Shown here in pieces: positions 31,460-41,793 of a stretch of 64,000 nucleotides of DNA; the first letter of the stretch is position 1, and every line of letters begins with the position of its first letter. Under the pieces are notes generated by a model that saw only the letters and a list, made by a program, of their open reading frames with translations, was not told where the DNA came from and made no database searches. The stretch is from Symbiodinium natans (taxonomy: Eukaryota; Sar; Dinophyceae; Suessiales; Symbiodiniaceae). The stretch is taken from contig CAJNDS010002405.1 in NCBI GenBank assembly GCA_905221605.1, positions 70,001 to 134,000 of the forward strand, written 5' to 3'. Both the position numbers and the translations under genes were made by a program.

Positions 31460-32428
31460 GGGCACCCTGAGATGTTGGCGGCAAAGCGCTCCTTGCAACT
31501 CTGGCTAAAGGAAGGTTCAACTGCGCAGCACATGTCGGCTGAGCCAGGTGGGGCCAGGCCCTTGTAAGCTAGGTGTGCTGGCTCCTGGTAGGTCTAAGTC
31601 GAGATGTGGGGGCTTTGAGGCTTAAGCGCTTGAGACATTCAAGCCGAACAGCTATGGTGTGCCGCCGCCGCTCTGGCACTCTGCGCAGGGGCAGAGGCAG
31701 GAGCACTGATCTGCGATGAGCCAGAAGCTTCTCCAGCCTTCAAAGACCCCGATCTATGTTGAGGTTCTCGTCTGCTAGTGGAGGAATTCAGAATCTTAGC
31801 CGAGTCTTGTTGGAGTCTGACGCGCAGGTCTGGCGGCCGCTGCGGCATCTTGACATCAGCAGCCGTGTGAATCACGCAGTGTATTCGGAGAATATGGGGG
31901 CCTTAGGGATTAGGGTAGGTAGGGTTTAGGGTAGCGTTTAGGGTTTAGGATTTGGGGTTTAGGTTTTAGGGTCAGGGCCCTGAATAATCAGAATGGGGTT
32001 TTGGGGGGCTAGTAGAGTATCATTACACCGGGACCATAAGGGCCTTGTTAGTAGTTTTTCTTCCGACCCCTATATTAGCTTCAGCCGTTGCAAGATTAAG
32101 TATTGGAGGGGGTACTCTGGTGTTTCCCGTCTAAGTGCATCTGCTTGCCACAAGTCGTCAAAAGCTCACTCAGAGGCACCAGGTCAAGGCCCTAAACCCT
32201 AAACCCTAGACCCTAATCCCTAAACCCTAAACCCTAAACCCTAAACCCTAAACCCCCCTGTGCTTCCATCCGCAACTCCAGGTTGTTAGGTGATTCATGA
32301 GGATGGGTTGGAGGCTTGGCACCAAGAGGCTTCGGATGTAACCTCCACCTGCACACACGGGGCTTTCCCTCGTTTAGGGTTTAGGGTTTAGGGTTTAGGG
32401 TTTAGGGTTTAGGGTTTAGGGTTTAGGG

Positions 32429-33800
32429 TTCGTTTTCGACTGCGAGAGGAAGCTCCCCCAACCCTCGAAGACCTACTGGCAGGTACAAGTCGTGCTACAT
32501 GGTTTTTAGGGCTGTAGGGTTTGGGACTTAATTAATGTTTATGGTTGTTATGGGCGGACGTGCAGTGTGCAGATGTTAGTAAAGTTGTATGTGGACCCTA
32601 AACTCTAAACCCGAGGTTTTTCCAAGCACCATACCCTTGATCCGGCACCAGCAACCGGCCGGCGGGGTTGCAACCACTTGCCAGTTCATGTTGTTCTATG
32701 CGCAAGACTTGTCAAGAAATTTCAAGAAATGGAGGTCCCCCTTATGTCCCCAACCATAACAGAATCTACTTGAAGAGACCTCCCTCCCCCCCAAACCCAC
32801 GAAAAATGACAGCAAGCTTTCGGAAGCCCCCACACCTAGAGACCTTTGCGATTTTCAAAGATGAAAGATTGCAAGCTCAGGGTTCAGGGTTTGGGCTTTA
32901 GGGCTTAGGGCTTAGGGCTTGGGGTTTAGGGTTTAGTGTTTAGGGTTTAGGGTTTAGGGATGTGTAGTGCTCAGGGAGCTTCAACTGCAACATCAGGCCC
33001 TCGGCGCCCTTTCTGCCGCGCGTGGAGGGTGCACCTTCGCCGTAGCCAAGGTCCCCCGTGGCCGGGTTTGGGTTTAGGGTTTGGGGTTTAGGGCTTAGGG
33101 TTTAGGGTTTAGGCTTTAGGGTTTAGGGCTTAGGGTTAGTGCCAAGGGTTTAGGGTTTAGGTTCAAAAAACTCGGGTTAGGGCTTACGGCTTAGGGTTTT
33201 GGACGGTTGTTCTCCCAACTTGTTGAACAATGAAATGCATATCCAGAAAGAACTCCCTCGGATGTCGTCCGCTGGACCCTTTAAATTTAAGCCTTTTCTG
33301 ATTTCTTGACCCTCTCCACCAACCCAATCAGACCTCCAACCCATCAGAAACTCCAATACCATCAATGCCCCTTAATTAACTATGAAGGAGTGTTCCTTCA
33401 ATCTTTTTTGGGATCCAAATTATAACTTAAGGACACTGATGAGGCATGTTCCTTGTTCGGATCCAAATTATTTCGTATATATCTCCTAGATTCCTCGCCC
33501 TAAACCCTAAACCCTACCGATGCCTTGCCGGCCTTGTGCGAGTGTGAGAGTCGAAACCCTATAGTTGGTTTAGGGTTTAGGGTTTAGGGTTTAGGGTTTA
33601 GGGTTTAGGATTTAGGGTTTAGGGGCAGAGTGGAGCCTCCCCAATCGCCAGGGTCCACGCCGTGCCGCCCTGGCCGCCGCCTTGGCGGCCGCGGCACCGG
33701 CTGCTGCCAGCGCCGAAGATTTCGCGGGCTGGGAAGGCGTGCAAGAGGGTTCAGGGTTTGGGGTTTAGGGTTTTGGGCGTGGTAGGGTTTAGGGTTTAGG
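32429..33800 (+). other. Region of weak exon-like segments
   Basis: Open segments bounded by plausible splice signals occur at 32429-32492 (VFDCERKLPQPSKTYWQ or EAPPTLEDLLA), 32995-33063 (ALGALSAARGGCTFAVAKVP) and 33653-33750 (an Ala-rich frame ending AEDFAGWEGVQEG). Reading frames are ambiguous and no family was recognised; some could belong to the CoA-transferase. Confidence 0.3.
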
Positions 33801-34169
33801 GTTTAGGGCTTAAAGGTTGATAGGATTCTGGGGTTCGGGTTTTTAGGGCTTTCGGGTCAGACCCCTAAGCCCCAAGCCCTAAACCCAAGCCGTACCTGAA
33901 ACCCAAACCCGAAACCCCAAACCGCGACTCTTGGTCTTCTAATTTGGCGGGTGGCAAAGACTCCAAACCCCGAACCCCCAAACCTTAAATCCTCAACCCG
34001 AAACCCTATTCCCCAAACCCCAAACCCTAAACCCCAAATCCTAAACCCAAGCCCTAAACCCGAAACCCTAATTAAACCCTAAACCCTAAACCCCAAATCC
34101 TAAACCCCAAACCCTAAACCCTAAACCCGAAACCCTACTTAAACCCTAAACCCCAAACCCTTCCTCGCA

Positions 34170-34245
34170 TGGGAGGGAAGCTCCGCGCTGTGGCAACTGC
34201 GGGCCTCGCCCTGGCCAGCATTGGCCTTGCCTTGCGCGGAGGACG
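34170..34245 (+). CDS. Candidate first exon with hydrophobic leader
   Basis: ATG begins MGGKLRAVATAGLALASIGL followed by ALRGGR and a GTATAA donor. A positively charged start and about 14 apolar residues look like a signal peptide, as plastid-targeted dinoflagellate proteins have. A second frame is also open, so the call is tentative. Confidence 0.3.
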
Positions 34246-34319
34246 CGTATAATATGTAACCCTAAACCCTAAACCCTAAACCCTAAACCCTAAACCCTAA
34301 ACCCTAAACTCCCTTATTA

Positions 34320-34425
34320 TGTATATGTATGTGTGTGTACGCATATGTATAGGTGTATATGCATACATATATGCATACACACATATATACATATAGACTT
34401 ATTTATCTACAGATATATAGTAGGA
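34320..34425. repeat. TATG/CATA microsatellite
   Basis: Alternating TATGTG, CATACA and TATATA motifs over about 100 bases. Confidence 0.85.
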
Positions 34426-34817
34426 TTTAGGGTTTAGAGTTAAGGTTTAGATTTCACTACCAACCCCGAAAAACTAGTACGATACCGTAGTGCTGAAAGA
34501 ATGGAACGATAACCTCTTGATTGTCACCATCCCCTGCCCGCAATCAAGATATTCATCTTCCGGGGTCTTTGAGATGTGCTAGGGGCTGCCTTTTTTGGGG
34601 GTGGGGGGTTGGGGGAGAGTTTGTTTCGTCTCATTGGGGAGGGGATTCGGAATCGGCGGCTTGGGTTTGGGGCTTCAAGGCACAAGGCCCCGCGGGCCGT
34701 ATCTAGGATGGCAGCTGGAGGGTCATGTAACAAAGGGTCAGTGTGAACGGCGAGCACCGAGAAAGTCAAGCTGCTGCAGCTTGGTTTCGGATTTAGGGTT
34801 TAGGGTTTAGGGTTTAG

Positions 34818-34928
34818 GGCGTGTCGTCGAGATCTTGTGGCGGGAATTCCCTGAAGCTGCCAAACCGAAACCCTCACGCCGGTCTGCTGCGGTACTGAGT
34901 TTGAACTGGGGAGCCTTCCCAGAACACC
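34818..34928 (+). CDS. Candidate exon, unknown protein
   Basis: RVVEILWREFPEAAKPKPSR then RSAAVLSLNWGAFPEH is open for about 110 bases and ends at a consensus-like GTAAGC donor. The only nearby acceptor is the AG of a telomeric unit (GGTTTAG|GG). If real, it would be the only exon here using a telomeric repeat as its 3' splice site. Confidence 0.35.
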
Positions 34929-36281
34929 GTAAGCCTTAAACATCGTAAGATGAAAAGGATCTCCTTGTGAAGGGCCACTCCAGAATATCCAGCTTCAGCC
35001 ACAAGTGACAGTGCACCCCAAGGCTTGTTCGAATGTCCTTGATGTCATGTGGGTGGTGGAGCGCCTGGAATCTGATTCTGGGCTTCCCCTTAGGCTCCAA
35101 ATAGGCCGACGTTTGGAGCCCGCAACCCTCAACCCTAAACCCTAAAGGCATTTGGAGAGCTTTGGGGGTCCTAGGTATACTTGGAGCCCTAGGGTGGTTC
35201 ATGAGTCAGGGCTGGTGGGGTCTAGGGTGGGAACAGTGCAGAGGACCTTCGCATGTGGCAGCTGTTTGCCAATTGTAGAACACTTGCCCGGTTGATGCAC
35301 CGCGAACCTTGAAACCTCAAACATGGGCCAGCCCTAACTTAGCCTCGTGAACTTGCACCCGGATTATCCACGACCTCAATGCCCGAGGCCCCACACAGCC
35401 TCGGCACCCCTAACCGAGCCCTCGCAAGCCCCTGAAGCCCTAGGACGCATTGCAAGCCACTACGCCCCACCCAAGCCCTACAATTCTTGGGCCCCTGCAG
35501 CCCCACCCGATAAACCCTAAACCCTACACAAACCCTAGACCCTGAACCCTATAAACCCTAAACCCTATATTCCTTGCCTGCCTTGTGCGAGTGTGAGAGC
35601 CGAAGCCCTACAACTCTCGGGACCCTAAACCCTAAACCCTAAACCCTACACCCTACAAACCCACAAGCCTGGGCCATGTCGTCGCCCCGAAAGCCGCCGA
35701 AGCAAAGGACCTCGGAGGCAAAGCCTCTGTACAGTTTCGGTGTTTAGGGTTTAGGGTTAGATGCCCTAGGGCCCAGGGCTTAGGGCTTGGGGCTTAGGGT
35801 TTAGGGTTTAGGGTTAGAGGCCCTAGGGCCTAGGGTGTAGAGCTTAGGGCTTAGGGCTTAGGGCTTAGGGCTTAGGGCTTAGGGTTTAGGGTTTAGGGTT
35901 TAGGGTTTCGGGCTTAGGGCTTAGGGTTTAGGGTTTAGGGACAGAAGGCTTAGGGATAGAGGGCTTAGGGCTTAGGCTTTAGGGTTTAGGGTTGAGGATG
36001 AAGCAGTTTCCAGGCTCAAGAAAGGATCCTCTCAGTCACACACGTTATACCCCGAAATAACCCCTATTACGCCTTATATAATATAGTCCCCGATATGCCT
36101 AAGTAGCCCCGAAATAACTCCCTAAACCCTAAACCCTAAACCCTAAACAACCCTAAGGTCCCTTAGAAGGGTCCCTCCTTTAGTCCCCTGATTTAGGGTG
36201 TTGGGGCGTTAAGGGTTTAATGTTTGGGGTGTGGAGGCTCATAGGGTACCCTAGACCCTAAACCCTAAACCCCACATCAAG

Positions 36282-36311
36282 GACGACACGCGCATCCAGA
36301 AGTGTACCGAG
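36282..36311 (+). CDS. Candidate PGK-like microexon (DDTRIQK)
   Basis: DDTRIQKCTE after CATCAAG recalls the DDTRI of phosphoglycerate kinase. An upstream segment at about 35665-35735 (AAEAKDLGGKASVQFR) recalls the PGK start DLxGKxVxxRVDF. The VDFNVP segment itself was not found. Confidence 0.3.
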
Positions 36312-36853
36312 GCAAAAAGCCCTGGGACCTCAGACCCCTACGTCCGAAACCCTTAGCCCTAAACGCCTTGAAGCGTAAGCCCCACCTGAAACCCCTCAGA
36401 CCCTAAACACCTTACCGCCCTAAACACCTGAACACCCTAAGCACCTTAACACCCCAAACACCTGGAACACCCTAAACCCTGAACCCTAAACCCTGATCAG
36501 GTACGGGCAGCAGCGCGGCCTCTGAAACGGAGCCTGGGAGGGCAACCCCAAACCCTAGACTCTGTAGGGTTTAAGGTTTAGGGTTTGGGGTTTGGGGTTT
36601 AGGGTTTAGGGTTTGGGAAGTAGGTTTAGGTCCCTAAACTTCTGAGGGTTTAAGGATTAGGGTCTAGGCTTGTTAGGGTGAAGAGAGTATAGGGGTTTTG
36701 GGTTTAGTACGGAGTAAACCCCCTAAGCTCAGATTTGGAGCTTTTGTGGGTTTAGGAGCTCAGAGCTTGCTTTCATAGGTTTTAGGGTTTTTAGTGTTTG
36801 GGGTTTAGGGTTTAGGGTTTATAGTGTTCCGGGTTTAGGGTTTGGGGTCCCAG

Positions 36854-36928
36854 GTTCCCTCTTGGGTGGGTCGGGCACGGGAGGGCGCATGCTTCTTCGT
36901 GTTGGAGAACCTCCGTGCGAACACCAAC
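36854..36928 (+). CDS. Candidate PGK-like exon (VLENLR)
   Basis: VPSWVGRAREGACFFVLENL then RANTN aligns with the PGK motif VxLLENLRF. The acceptor is TCCCAG and the donor AAC|GCCCAC, and the length is exactly 25 codons. The intervening SHLGRP segment was not seen, so a complete PGK cannot be claimed. Confidence 0.35.
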
Positions 36929-37517
36929 GCCCACACTCAACCCTAAACCCTATACACTAAACCCTAAAGCCTAAACCCTGTTCGCCAGGGCTCCTATATC
37001 CTCCCATCCCACAAGCCTGATTGGAAAGCACACCTCGCAATTGAGGAAACTCAGTGGCAAGCAGCCCCCTGTGCAGCCGGAAGAAGTGAGGCTCAAGCTT
37101 TGAAGAAGCTGCGAGGGTTTGGTTGCGCGTTTCCTGTATGTTTAGTTGCGTAGGCTTCTTGGGGGGGATTTGGAGCATTGGCTCAAGTCGTCTTTGTTTT
37201 GGGCTTGGAGCGGAATGGGTAGACACTTCGAGACTTGCAACCCCCTGTATGGAACTTATGGAACCCTAAACCCTAAACCCTAAACCCCAAACCCGAAACC
37301 CTAAACCCTAAACCCCAAACCCTAAACCCTAAACCCTAAACCCATTGCATGGCTGCCCCCCCCCCCCCCCCCCCCCCGCGCGCGCGCCCGATTGAGGGCG
37401 AGTTTCGGATGAAGATTGCTTGATTGAAACCCTAAACTCTAAACCCAAAACCCAAAACCCTAAACCCCAAACCCTAAACCACCTAAACAGCGGCGATTGA
37501 CAAACGGAGGTCGCAAG

Positions 37518-37611
37518 TGCTGCTGCCGATTCAAGCTTCGTCCTCTTCCAGTTCTGGGGCGAGGCCCCTGTTGCTGATGATTTTGCATTAGGATGGAAGG
37601 CCCTACAGGAG
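37518..37611 (+). CDS. Candidate exon, unknown protein
   Basis: AADSSFVLFQFWGEAPVADD then FALGWKALQE follows a TCGCAAG acceptor and ends at GAG|GCTTGC. It is strongly protein-like but unassigned. ADDFALGWKALQE resembles AEDFAGWEGVQE in the open segment at 33.7 kb. Confidence 0.4.
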
Positions 37612-38024
37612 GCTTGCTGGCCCTAAACCCTAAACCCCTTACCACACGGGCTACCCTCTATGGTAATGTCCATGAGTCCATGAGGGCGTTCATTTTTAGC
37701 AAGTAACGCGGGAACTGCATACCCCTCCGATGGCCACTTAAAAGCATCCTGTCCGTGAAAGCGTCCCTCGAGACTATGGTCAGGTCTCGCAGGCTTTGGC
37801 AACCCCACCCTTGCCCCACTCATGGCCAAAGTTCTCAGGCTCTAATACCCCAAGGCTCTACAGCTTCTTGGAAAGCCCGGAAGAAGCCCCGAACCTTGAG
37901 ATCCCAGAAGCCTATGCCCTAAACCCTCACTAAACCCTAAACCCTAAACCCTATACCCTATACCCTATACCCTATGCCCTATACCCTAAACCCTAAACCC
38001 TAAACCCTAAACCGGAAAATCCAG

Positions 38025-38085
38025 GAAGTTCAGCAACCTTGCGAACCTGGCTTCCTCCGCAGCGGCCATCGACGTGGAGAGCGAG
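38025..38085 (+). CDS. Candidate exon, unknown protein
   Basis: KFSNLANLASSAAAIDVESE lies between acceptor ATCCAG and donor GAG|GTTGGG. Third positions are G/C-rich. No family recognised. Confidence 0.4.
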
Positions 38086-38116
38086 GTTGGGAGTTGGGAG
38101 TGGGAGGGGGGGGGGG

Positions 38117-38214
38117 TTTAGGGTTTAGGGTTTAGGGTTTAGGGTTTGGGGTTTAGGGTTTAGGGTTTAGGGTTTAGGGTTTAGGGTTTAGGGTTTAGGG
38201 TTTAGGGTTTAAAG
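38117..38214 (+). repeat. Telomere-like array (TTTAGGG)
   Basis: Thirteen units with one TTTGGGG, preceded by a G run. Confidence 0.95.
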
Positions 38215-38599
38215 CACGGAGCCCTCCCTAACTTGGTAGGCCCTTGGGACGTGTTGTATTTCCCCCTCATTATTCGGGTTAAGAGGATGCTCGAGAATAT
38301 TGTACAGGGCTGTGAGGGCCATCCTAGGGCTATAGAAATCTTAAGGGAGGGGGGTTCCGGGGGGGGGGGGGGGGTAATCACCCAAGGTTCCCTAAAACTC
38401 CCTACTATACTCCCTAAGGCTCCCTTAGGTTGCCTTAGGTTGCCTAGGTACCTACCCCCTTTGAACCAACCCTAAACCCTAAACCCTAACCCCTAAACTC
38501 CCCTCCCTAAAGAAACCCATAGCAGAGGCAGCTTCAAACTGCCAACCTTGACAGCCCAAACCCATACAGGGGCATCCGGCTCTGCTAAGTTGTTCATAC

Positions 38600-38760
38600 G
38601 GAGGTACTTATTAACCAATTAAAAACGGTACTTATAAGCCACTTATAAGCCCCTTATGCCCTTCAAGATTTTCTTGCGAAGATGGGACCCAAGCTTAAGT
38701 GCCCTAATAAGGTTATAAGTACAGTTATCGTTGGTTAATAAGCACCATGCACCTCCAAGT
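38600..38760. mobile_element. Family B palindromic element, expanded centre
   Basis: The right arm GGTTATAAGTACAGTTATCG to CACCTCCAAGT is well preserved and the left end is degenerate. The centre carries about 40 extra bases (CCTTCAAGATTTTCTTGCG region) absent from other copies. Confidence 0.65.
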
Positions 38761-39240
38761 AGGCCCTAAACCAGTGGGCAAGCTTAAACGAAGACGCAGG
38801 CCGTATAAGGGAGTCGTAAAACGAACCCTCACAATCCCAAAAACCGTAAACCCTGCTCAGAATGGAGATCTAGGATGCACCTTGATGCTGCTTTTGGACA
38901 TGTCTAACTGGACATGATTTCTCTAGCCATGTCGAAAAACAGTATCCAGCTGCAACAGGCGGAGGGTGTAAGGGGTTACATGAAGTATGGTGCTTCTTAC
39001 GGGTATCCACACAAGAGACCAGTTTTTATATGCACTCACGAACCCTAAATGCACTTCTGGGACTCAGTGTGCGAAGCCGAAACGAGAAGTCGAACATACC
39101 TAGCGGGGTGTCATCCCTCCTATAGACCCTAGTTAACCCCTTTGAACCCTGAACCTTAACCCCTACACATCTGTATCTGGCTGCTGTACTTTTTGTCGGC
39201 TTCGGCTGGCATCTCCAACTTCAGACTCCTTGCGATCCAG

Positions 39241-39308
39241 CTGGGAGGTGTCAGCCTTCCGCGCCTCCGTGGCCGAGAACTCGCCAGGGCTGTCAAGCCG
39301 ACAGAAAG
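39241..39308 (+). CDS. Candidate exon, unknown protein
   Basis: WEVSAFRASVAENSPGLSSR and QK follow acceptor GATCCAG; an AAAG|GCCCCA donor ends it. It could belong to the gene that ends at 40829. Confidence 0.35.
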
Positions 39309-40283
39309 GCCCCAAACCCTCGAAACCCGAAAGCCGAAACCCTAAATCCTAAACCCTAAACCCTAAACCCCAAGCCCTAAACCCTATAAACCCTAAACCC
39401 TAACCTCTAAACCCTAAACCCCAAACCCCAAACCCAAAACCCTAGCCCTAAGCCCTGGGCTGTGCTGGGTTGGGCAGTGGCCAGTTCTCTGCAGTATGGT
39501 CCTTTCTGGGTTTTTTCATCTTACCAAAAGAGCTGGAGTTTTGAGGGACCCCAGTTTAGGGTTTAGGGTGTAGGGTTTAGGGTGTAGGGTGTGTAGCGAA
39601 CTGCTCGTGTAGCTATGGAGATTTCCGGCGTGTAGGTGCCCGGAGGCTTGTGTACATCACTCGAGCTTTCCATTGTTTCGTTGAGCCCTCCCGCCTGAGC
39701 CCTTAACCCTAAACCCTACCCTAACCCCTCAACCCTGTCAACCCTCAGCCCTAAACCCTAAACTTGACTTCGGTAAGCAAAGCAAAGCCTACGACACAGC
39801 GCTGTGCTGACGATGCTCCGGCTAGCTTTTCCTGAGTCCAGAATCTTCACCGCCCCATACCCTCTACGACCCCAATCAACCCTAAACTAAGCCCTTTGCT
39901 GCCCTAAACCCTGAACCCTAAACGCTAGACCCTAATAGACCGAAACCCTAAACCCTAAACCCCAGATCCTAAACACCAACCCTGAATCCTGAACCCTAAA
40001 CCCCAACCCTAAACCCCAACCCTCAACCCTAAACCCTCAACCCTAAGCCCTAAACCCTAAATCCTAAAGTCTCCTCCTGGAGGCCGGAAGCGCGCGTCCT
40101 CCAGCCTTCTCGCCGAAGATGCGGCAGGCGGGGTTTGGGGCAAAAACGTAAACCCTCTTATCCCACAGCTCCAAAAAGGGTTTAGGGTTTAGGTTTAGAG
40201 TTAGGTTTAGGGTTGGGGGTTTAGGGTTTAGACTTAAGGTTTCGGACTTGGATAGCCTGTTGATGGGTTCCCCTCGCGACTCG

Positions 40284-40285
<2 letters not shown>

Positions 40286-40314
<29 letters not shown>
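40286..40314. repeat. C homopolymer
   Basis: A run of about 29 C on the plus strand, between TTTAGGG-like and CCCTAAA-like sequence. Confidence 0.9.
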
Positions 40315-40315
<1 letters not shown>

Positions 40316-40759
40316 ACACCTCGTGCAAACCCTAAACCGGCCCTAAACCCTAAACCCTAAACCCTAAGAAGCCCTACACCCTAGTCCTAAACCCTAGACC
40401 CCTCAGGTCCCAGCGGCTCCTGCTCGGAGCCGACCCTCGAGCCCTACCGACCGCCGCTGCCGTTGCAAAGGCCACGCGAAGCACCGTTTCGATCGAATTA
40501 GTTTGGGGTTTAGGGTTTAGGGTTTAGGGTTTGGGGTTTAGGGTTTAGGGCGTGGGGTTTGTCAGGCTTACAGGGCTTCGAGTTGTTGAAGCAAGGAGCT
40601 TCAAAATACTTCTGTGTGTTGCGGAGGCCCCCCCAGCTCCCTAAGCCCCAAACCCCGAACCCGAACCGTAGAACCTAAACCCTATAAACCTTAAACCCTA
40701 AACCCCACCCCCGCCCCCCAAGCTCCGAAACAAATTGAAATCCCTGAGCTGCGGATCAG

Positions 40760-40829
40760 GCAGCCGGCGCCTGAAGAGCCCGAGCCAGCTCCCGTTGCAG
40801 AGGAGCCCTCAACATCTGGCAATGGTTAA
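40760..40829 (+). CDS. Terminal exon of the gene upstream of the helicase
   Basis: QPAPEEPEPAPVAEEPSTSG then NG and TAA (40827-40829). It is Pro/Glu/Ala-rich, typical of a flexible tail. The acceptor is GGATCAG; the same frame is open further upstream (IPELRIR). The intergenic stretch to 41660 is AT-rich near 40850 and shows no repeat array. The rest of this gene is not identified with certainty. Confidence 0.55.
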
Positions 40830-41659
40830 CAGAATAAAAGCAAAAAAAGAAATATATATATATATACATATTTGAAAACATATGTAGACTATGTAAATAT
40901 AGCATACAACAACGGTACTACTTATTTCCCCAGCAAGGTCATGGAACAACATAGCGGGCACTTCTGGTGTCCTCCGCATACCAGTAGGTTTCGGCTGGCT
41001 GAGGCATGTGGACGCTTATGGGGACATGATAGGGTGAGGGCTTCAAGGATTCGGGGCGCCACAAGCGTTTGTTCCCCTCTTGTGTCGTTAGTGGAAGATG
41101 CTGTGATTCATCTTTAACACAGTCAGGCTTTCGAGCGCCCCTCTTCTGAACGAATTGCTCGACTTTGACGCAAGGCTTCTAACCCTACTTCGCAGAATCC
41201 CACCCCTAAACCCAAATCCCTCCCCCGCACCCAACTGGATCCACTTGCAAATTCAATAGAAACAGCTCCATCGAGAAAGCCAACAGGATCGCCAATCAAC
41301 TTCAACAGAAACTTACGGTTAAGGGATCGCTCTCACGACAAAATTGTGCAGACCCACTTCGATTGCCAATGTATGGCAAAGCGCGATTGGTCTATGCTGA
41401 AAATGTGTTCGCTTGAGCAAAAATCAATATCGGATGCTTCGGGGAAAAGGGAGACCGTGCCCATAACTTGGAAGAAATACTGTCGTCATGAATCCTAAGC
41501 AGCCACAGAACTGGCCATCGCTTCTTGAGCGCCGCTTTCAGAAGTCTTAGTAGCTGCATGGGTACAGGTTACACTTTTTGGGATACTTTCCCCTATAGAA
41601 CTGAAAAGTGTGCACTTTTTTGGGGGAGCCCTCATGAACCTAGCAACTCAGAAGTCTAG

Positions 41660-41793
41660 GCAGTGTCCAAAAAAGCAGGAGCGATGGTTCCTGGCCCTTG
41701 GCAGCAAGATCGTCGGAGTCCAGCACTACGACGGCGTTGTGTCGGACCGCGAGAACGTGGTGCTGCGGCGCCAGCCTACGAACCCCTACGACC
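41660..41793 (+). CDS. HLTF: Helicase exon: HIRAN domain, first part
   Basis: It encodes QCPKKQERWFLALGSKIVGV, HYDGVVSDRENVVLRRQPTN and PYD. The last codon is split before a GA donor (GACC|GAAACT). The acceptor AGTCTAG is the likeliest but the exon could start further upstream; no initiation codon is established. Confidence 0.85.

Noticed and set aside
31639-31875. 78-codon minus-strand frame, with a competing plus frame (AGALICDEPEASPAFKD)
   Set aside because: Neither strand has supporting homology; splice sites are not convincing; left uncalled.
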